From Mesoflavibacter sp. (GTDB lineage: Bacteria; Pseudomonadota; Alphaproteobacteria; UBA8366; Aestuariispiraceae): a stretch of 64,000 nucleotides of DNA. Under the pieces are notes generated by a model, which was given only the letters and a program-made list of their open reading frames with translations, searched no databases and was not told where the DNA came from. A program made the position numbers and the translations under genes. This document shows, in pieces, positions 63,101-64,000 of the stretch (its first letter is position 1; each line of letters begins with the position of its first letter). The DNA lies in NCBI GenBank assembly GCA_017792345.1, contig CP051228.1:3874148-3938147 (forward strand). The letters run 5' to 3'.

Positions 63101-63481
63101 CGCTTCGAGGTCGGTGATGTCGTAGGGTGCGAGTGTGCCCCAGCCCGTCTGGAAGGTGAGATTGCGGTCGATCACAAAGCGCCGGTCGAAGCCGAGATCT
63201 TCGCCGAAGCCGAGCTGCCCCGCATCTCGGAGATCGTGGTAGTCGCTGTATTTCTGGGCGAGCCGGATCAGGCCCTTGCGCGTCGTGACCGCCTGGCCAA
63301 GATGGCGAAGGTTTGCGAGAATCAGCTCGCCTTGCGGGTGGGCCGTATGCCGCGTGACTGTGGTGAATCCCGAGAGGAGGACCGGCATGGGCGTGAGCGT
63401 GTTGAAGCCAAGAAGCCGGGCCGCGACGCATAGATAGTTGAGGCGGTCGATCCCGCGATAGAGATGCGTCGTCTCACGCAC
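60101..63481 (-). CDS. DinG/XPD-like Fe-S helicase of the pPIWI-RE island
   Basis: The 1,126-residue protein has an extra N-terminal domain (about 1-180), then a superfamily 2 core: Walker A GLPSAGKTTLL (Lys262), four cysteines C347-x19-C367-x16-C384-x5-C390 typical of the DinG/XPD 4Fe-4S cluster, the DEAD box VIVDEADGAQ (441-444), LLTSATSWF, and motif VI QTIGRAMRG (Q1038, R1042, R1045). Such helicases unwind DNA with 5'-3' polarity. Helicases of this type partner PIWI-RE proteins. GTG 63481 overlaps the nuclease stop by 8 nt (GTGCGTGA). Confidence 0.85.
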   Translation of the reverse strand: MRETTHLYRGIDRLNYLCVAARLLGFNTLTPMPVLLSGFTTVTRHTAHPQGELILANLRHLGQAVTTRKGLIRLAQKYSDYHDLRDAGQLGFGEDLGFDRRFVIDRNLTFQTGWGTLAPYDITDLEALLVSLFLDKPVQQPTATPTQAISIAPRSEAIEDYRGTVSELPSTLPPAPQHDMTRTPAAHFRLSWTDILAEADDMDRVEHARGLEPMYWRARLEDPETGAARAALKRPGASGLEDADAIEFDGVKHLIGLPSAGKTTLLHIMARAFKRHGVRALFLFPSIQVTAAFIERLDQLDCPVGLLVGQSENTRRRHTNRLAERLSSDPAGIGASAPSARLFGTNCTLAAFASEDDAPFPHMAPPCRRLRQEGGGRRPREKLCPLASVCGRHAGARELVEHDIWAGHIASTDTEIPPHFSPVRLRYFEHVARSFDIVIVDEADGAQQILDDQGSAALKLYGHSDALTTTITNHIQARASRGDNAMLNDVAVHNFSNEAGRLEITAKTAVPVLATDCSEPVVRRFQGQLLTTARLFASLYPAPAGDDAAQERSEQIELVWTQAAKNAVYNPDADQAEDFGGDDIPLDVDRAAAVLGVPRADILSLIEALTADMRAWMRFESIRDKRERCAAMIKRFTTRFPAGAADPPAIVRDMFTLAFVVTMLTLQYQRIAPRVREMIARGVLPDDIAETTPSRDLMNKLPESLVGSFTGVRYELDGTDRRQLELQFIAFESAPRMLLYRWGDMLSHEGRSGPAVLLTSATSWFEASPSHHISVAPNYLLARSEGANAWDNSVYRFLPLEARDGSGEMLNVSGAGFRREENLLAIVEGLLQAPPSGSSIVDGAINSADVVEVDGEMIPRAAALVVNSFAQVAAVMDFIENRFGSAVADRCRGITSMIPDGKRGRRFATAGRVESLGADMSWDILIFPMNAIGRGVNIVFGGGPRAGQARIGSIFFLIRPHPTADSLNFVQALSGRSVLDFEQSGPYADLDQALDAYAHARRTAYAKLSDVISRPLAISHLGPLARPFTADIMVGVQQTIGRAMRGDRPAFVYFVDTAWAPRTARGGRDTARTSMLYMMNDILSEMMSHPDPGLKAVHEQLYSSFQIPLSRMIQEIDMRATAGVGT

Positions 63482-64000
63482 CCTTCAGCTCCTTCAGGAA
63501 GTCGGCGCTCGACATGATCTCCAATGAGGGGAGGGAAGGGTCAAGCCGAGCTCGGAGCTGCGGAATGAAAGCCGGTGTCACGACGATGATCGGATCAGGA
63601 ATGCAGATGATCCGACGGCTGTAGCGTGCCAAGCGCCCGATCCCGGCGTTCAGTCGCCGGGCGAGCGAGATAGGAGAGAGATTGGCTTTGAGATCCAGGG
63701 CGATCGCGCCGTCGATCAGCACGTCGCAGGCGTCCATTCGGTCATAGAGGACCGCATCGCGTCCAAGGGCGCGCGCTTCGTCATAGAGGGCGCATTCGTC
63801 CAAGCCGGGTGAGACCCAGAATGTCAGGACCGCGTCGCCGACTTCGATGAGATCCTCTGTCCAAGGAACCGACACGCCGGTTCGCCCGCGGCCATGGCGC
63901 ATCTCGCATATCGGCGTCGCGCACGATCCGGTTGCGCGCCGCAACCGCGATCCGCAGTGTTCGCACGTCGAAACCACGCCGTCGATCGGCCTCGGCGTCG
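63474..64000 (-). CDS. PD-(D/E)xK nuclease of the pPIWI-RE island (5' end outside window)
   Basis: The frame is open to the window edge, so the start is probably just beyond 64,000; GTG 63977 is an internal alternative. Counting from that GTG, Cys5, Cys8, Cys19 and Cys24 form a CxxC-x10-C-x4-C zinc-ribbon-like cluster. ACDVLIDGAIALDLKANL supplies Asp85 and Asp95-x-Lys97, the PD-(D/E)xK catalytic pattern. The following ARRLNAGIGRLARYSRRIIC and IPDPIIVVTP fit the REase known from pPIWI-RE islands. It is the first gene in the minus-strand operon seen here. Confidence 0.75.
   Translation of the reverse strand, partial: TPRPIDGVVSTCEHCGSRLRRATGSCATPICEMRHGRGRTGVSVPWTEDLIEVGDAVLTFWVSPGLDECALYDEARALGRDAVLYDRMDACDVLIDGAIALDLKANLSPISLARRLNAGIGRLARYSRRIICIPDPIIVVTPAFIPQLRARLDPSLPSLEIMSSADFLKELKGA

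Noticed and set aside
49594-64000. BREX or DISARM interpretation of the large operon
   Set aside because: No methyltransferase, PglZ, Lon-like protease or PLD gene was found; the nuclease, Fe-S helicase and WPW-containing core fit pPIWI-RE better.

Overview
The window looks like chromosome from a GC-rich alphaproteobacterium, most likely a Rhodospirillales-type lineage; this is inferred from gene content and order (fabH-ihfA-merR; DUF815 ATPase-yajC-secD-secF-Mth938-like; ccoGHIS; a NDUFAF6-like gene; TrmFO), not from any 16S or marker search. The giant RTX protein fits a marine or particle-associated lifestyle, but that is only a guess.

Layout. (1) 1-1.2 kb: the 3' end of fabH, ihfA, a MerR-type regulator and tRNA-Pro(GGG) with a clear promoter and a perfect terminator. 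(2) 1.8-23.9 kb: one 22-kb gene for a secreted RTX adhesin/protease of about 7,360 residues. It carries propeller-like repeats, cadherin-like and Ig-like domains, two separate subtilisin (S8) domains each with an intact catalytic triad, many GGxGxDxLxG calcium-binding blocks and five C-terminal jelly-roll/sugar-binding-like modules. (3) 24-46.7 kb: housekeeping and respiratory genes: a methyltransferase-like protein, gamma-glutamyltransferase, a DUF815 ATPase, YajC-SecD-SecF, an Mth938-like protein, a PAS histidine kinase, two squalene/phytoene-synthase-fold proteins, TrmFO, a 1-Cys peroxiredoxin, a histone-deacetylase-like hydrolase, a DUF192 protein, an O-methyltransferase, a lipoprotein, the ccoGHIS cytochrome cbb3 maturation operon, an XRE regulator and CheZ. 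(4) tRNA-Asn(GTT) at 46,971-47,045, followed by about 2.5 kb of degraded mobile DNA: phage-like gene remnants, operator-like palindromes, strong hairpins and an IS3-family orfA interrupted by a stop codon. (5) 49.6-64 kb: a compact minus-strand operon that I read as a prokaryotic PIWI-RE (pPIWI-RE) conflict system. In transcription order it has a PD-(D/E)xK nuclease with a zinc-ribbon-like N-terminus (cut by the window edge), a DinG/XPD-like Fe-S helicase, a 3,131-residue protein that starts with a PIWI-RE-like region and continues into a very long extension with a P-loop AAA/STAND-type ATPase, and a 371-residue protein ending in a HEPN-type R-D-x3-H motif.

The last operon is the most interesting part. 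The established pPIWI-RE island has three genes: PIWI-RE, a DinG-like helicase and a REase. Here the PIWI-RE-like part is fused in frame to some 2,100 extra residues with an ATPase, and a fourth, translationally coupled gene with a possible RNase motif is added. The junctions are 8-nt GTG/TGA overlaps or a 3-nt gap, so the four genes probably work as a unit. Its position next to a tRNA gene and mobile remnants fits a defence island, although no integrase or second attachment site lies inside the window. All family assignments come from reading motifs, without database searches.
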